A model generated the notes under the pieces. It did no database searches, was not told where the DNA came from, and saw only the letters and a list, made by a program, of their open reading frames with translations. Of a stretch of DNA of 14,292 bases, positions 14,243-14,292 are shown one piece after another (the first letter of the stretch is position 1; the number at the start of each line of letters is the position of its first letter). The translations under genes were made by a program, and so were the position numbers. The DNA comes from Truepera sp. (GTDB lineage Bacteria > Deinococcota > Deinococci > Deinococcales > Trueperaceae), in the NCBI GenBank assembly GCA_018333775.1, contig JAGXSO010000012.1, positions 1-14,292 on the forward strand, in the 5' to 3' direction.

Positions 14243-14292
14243 GTGGTTAAGCTAGCGGCTCTGCTCGATCAAGAAGCGGGCGCAGAGATTGA
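14243..14292 (+). CDS. atpE: V/A-type ATPase subunit E, 3' partial
   Basis: Only the first 16 codons are in the window: GTG start, then VKLAALLDQEAGAEI. This agrees with the Thermus subunit E start (KLEAILSQEVEAEI), and position two bases after the c-ring gene matches the usual G-I-K-E order. E partners G in the peripheral stalk. The start codon is the first possible one after the preceding stop; a GGCGGA six bases upstream may serve as a weak ribosome binding site. Confidence 0.75.
   Translation, partial: MVKLAALLDQEAGAEI

Overview
The window (about 60% G+C by eye, dense, short intergenic gaps) looks like a chromosomal segment of a member of the Deinococcota, probably nearer to Truepera or Thermus than to Deinococcus; this is inference. 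Reasons: a V/A-type ATPase operon in the order G-I-c(K/L)-E with Thermus-like subunits; an argF / argC-argJ cluster; a bacillithiol-type redox domain; and two promoters whose -10 hexamer lies exactly 7 nt before an ATG, the arrangement of leaderless mRNAs that are common in this phylum.

Layout. 1-548: the 3' part of a gene joining a bacilliredoxin-like (YtxJ/BrxC) domain to a helical domain resembling colicin-D-type immunity proteins. 616-888: a small unknown protein. 889-1185: a gene-free stretch with a 19-bp tandem duplication, one copy of a dispersed intergenic element, and a 9-bp-arm palindrome before the next operon. 1186-4227 (+): a four-gene operon with an ABC-2 type exporter ATPase, its permease, a degenerate HgdB/DUF2229-like protein without the usual cluster cysteine, and a small four-helix membrane protein. 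4249-6181 (-): aguB and aguA, overlapping, which convert agmatine to putrescine via N-carbamoylputrescine; aguA appears to be read from a leaderless promoter. 6182-6521: a gene-poor stretch with a possible 46-codon ORF, a 3 x 16-bp and a 3 x 8-bp tandem repeat, and the second copy of the dispersed element. 6522-7910 (+): dihydrolipoyl dehydrogenase. 8009-11310 (-): argF, a 16-codon leaderless mini-ORF, then argC-argJ. 11657 to the end (+): V/A-ATPase genes G, I, c and the first codons of E.

The biology is mostly housekeeping. ArgC, ArgJ and ArgF supply acetylated-cycle and carbamoylation steps of arginine synthesis; arginine-derived agmatine would feed AguA/AguB for polyamines; the V/A-ATPase couples ATP to proton movement. 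The most interesting signals are regulatory: the two matched leaderless promoters, the 16-codon leader ORF before argC, a textbook promoter followed almost at once by a terminator-like hairpin in the ATPase leader, an ARG-box-like site on the argF promoter, and the shared modular element before two unrelated operons. The two most interesting proteins are the redox-immunity fusion and the cysteine-less HgdB-like protein in the ABC operon. I found no tRNA, rRNA, CRISPR array, insertion sequence or defence system.
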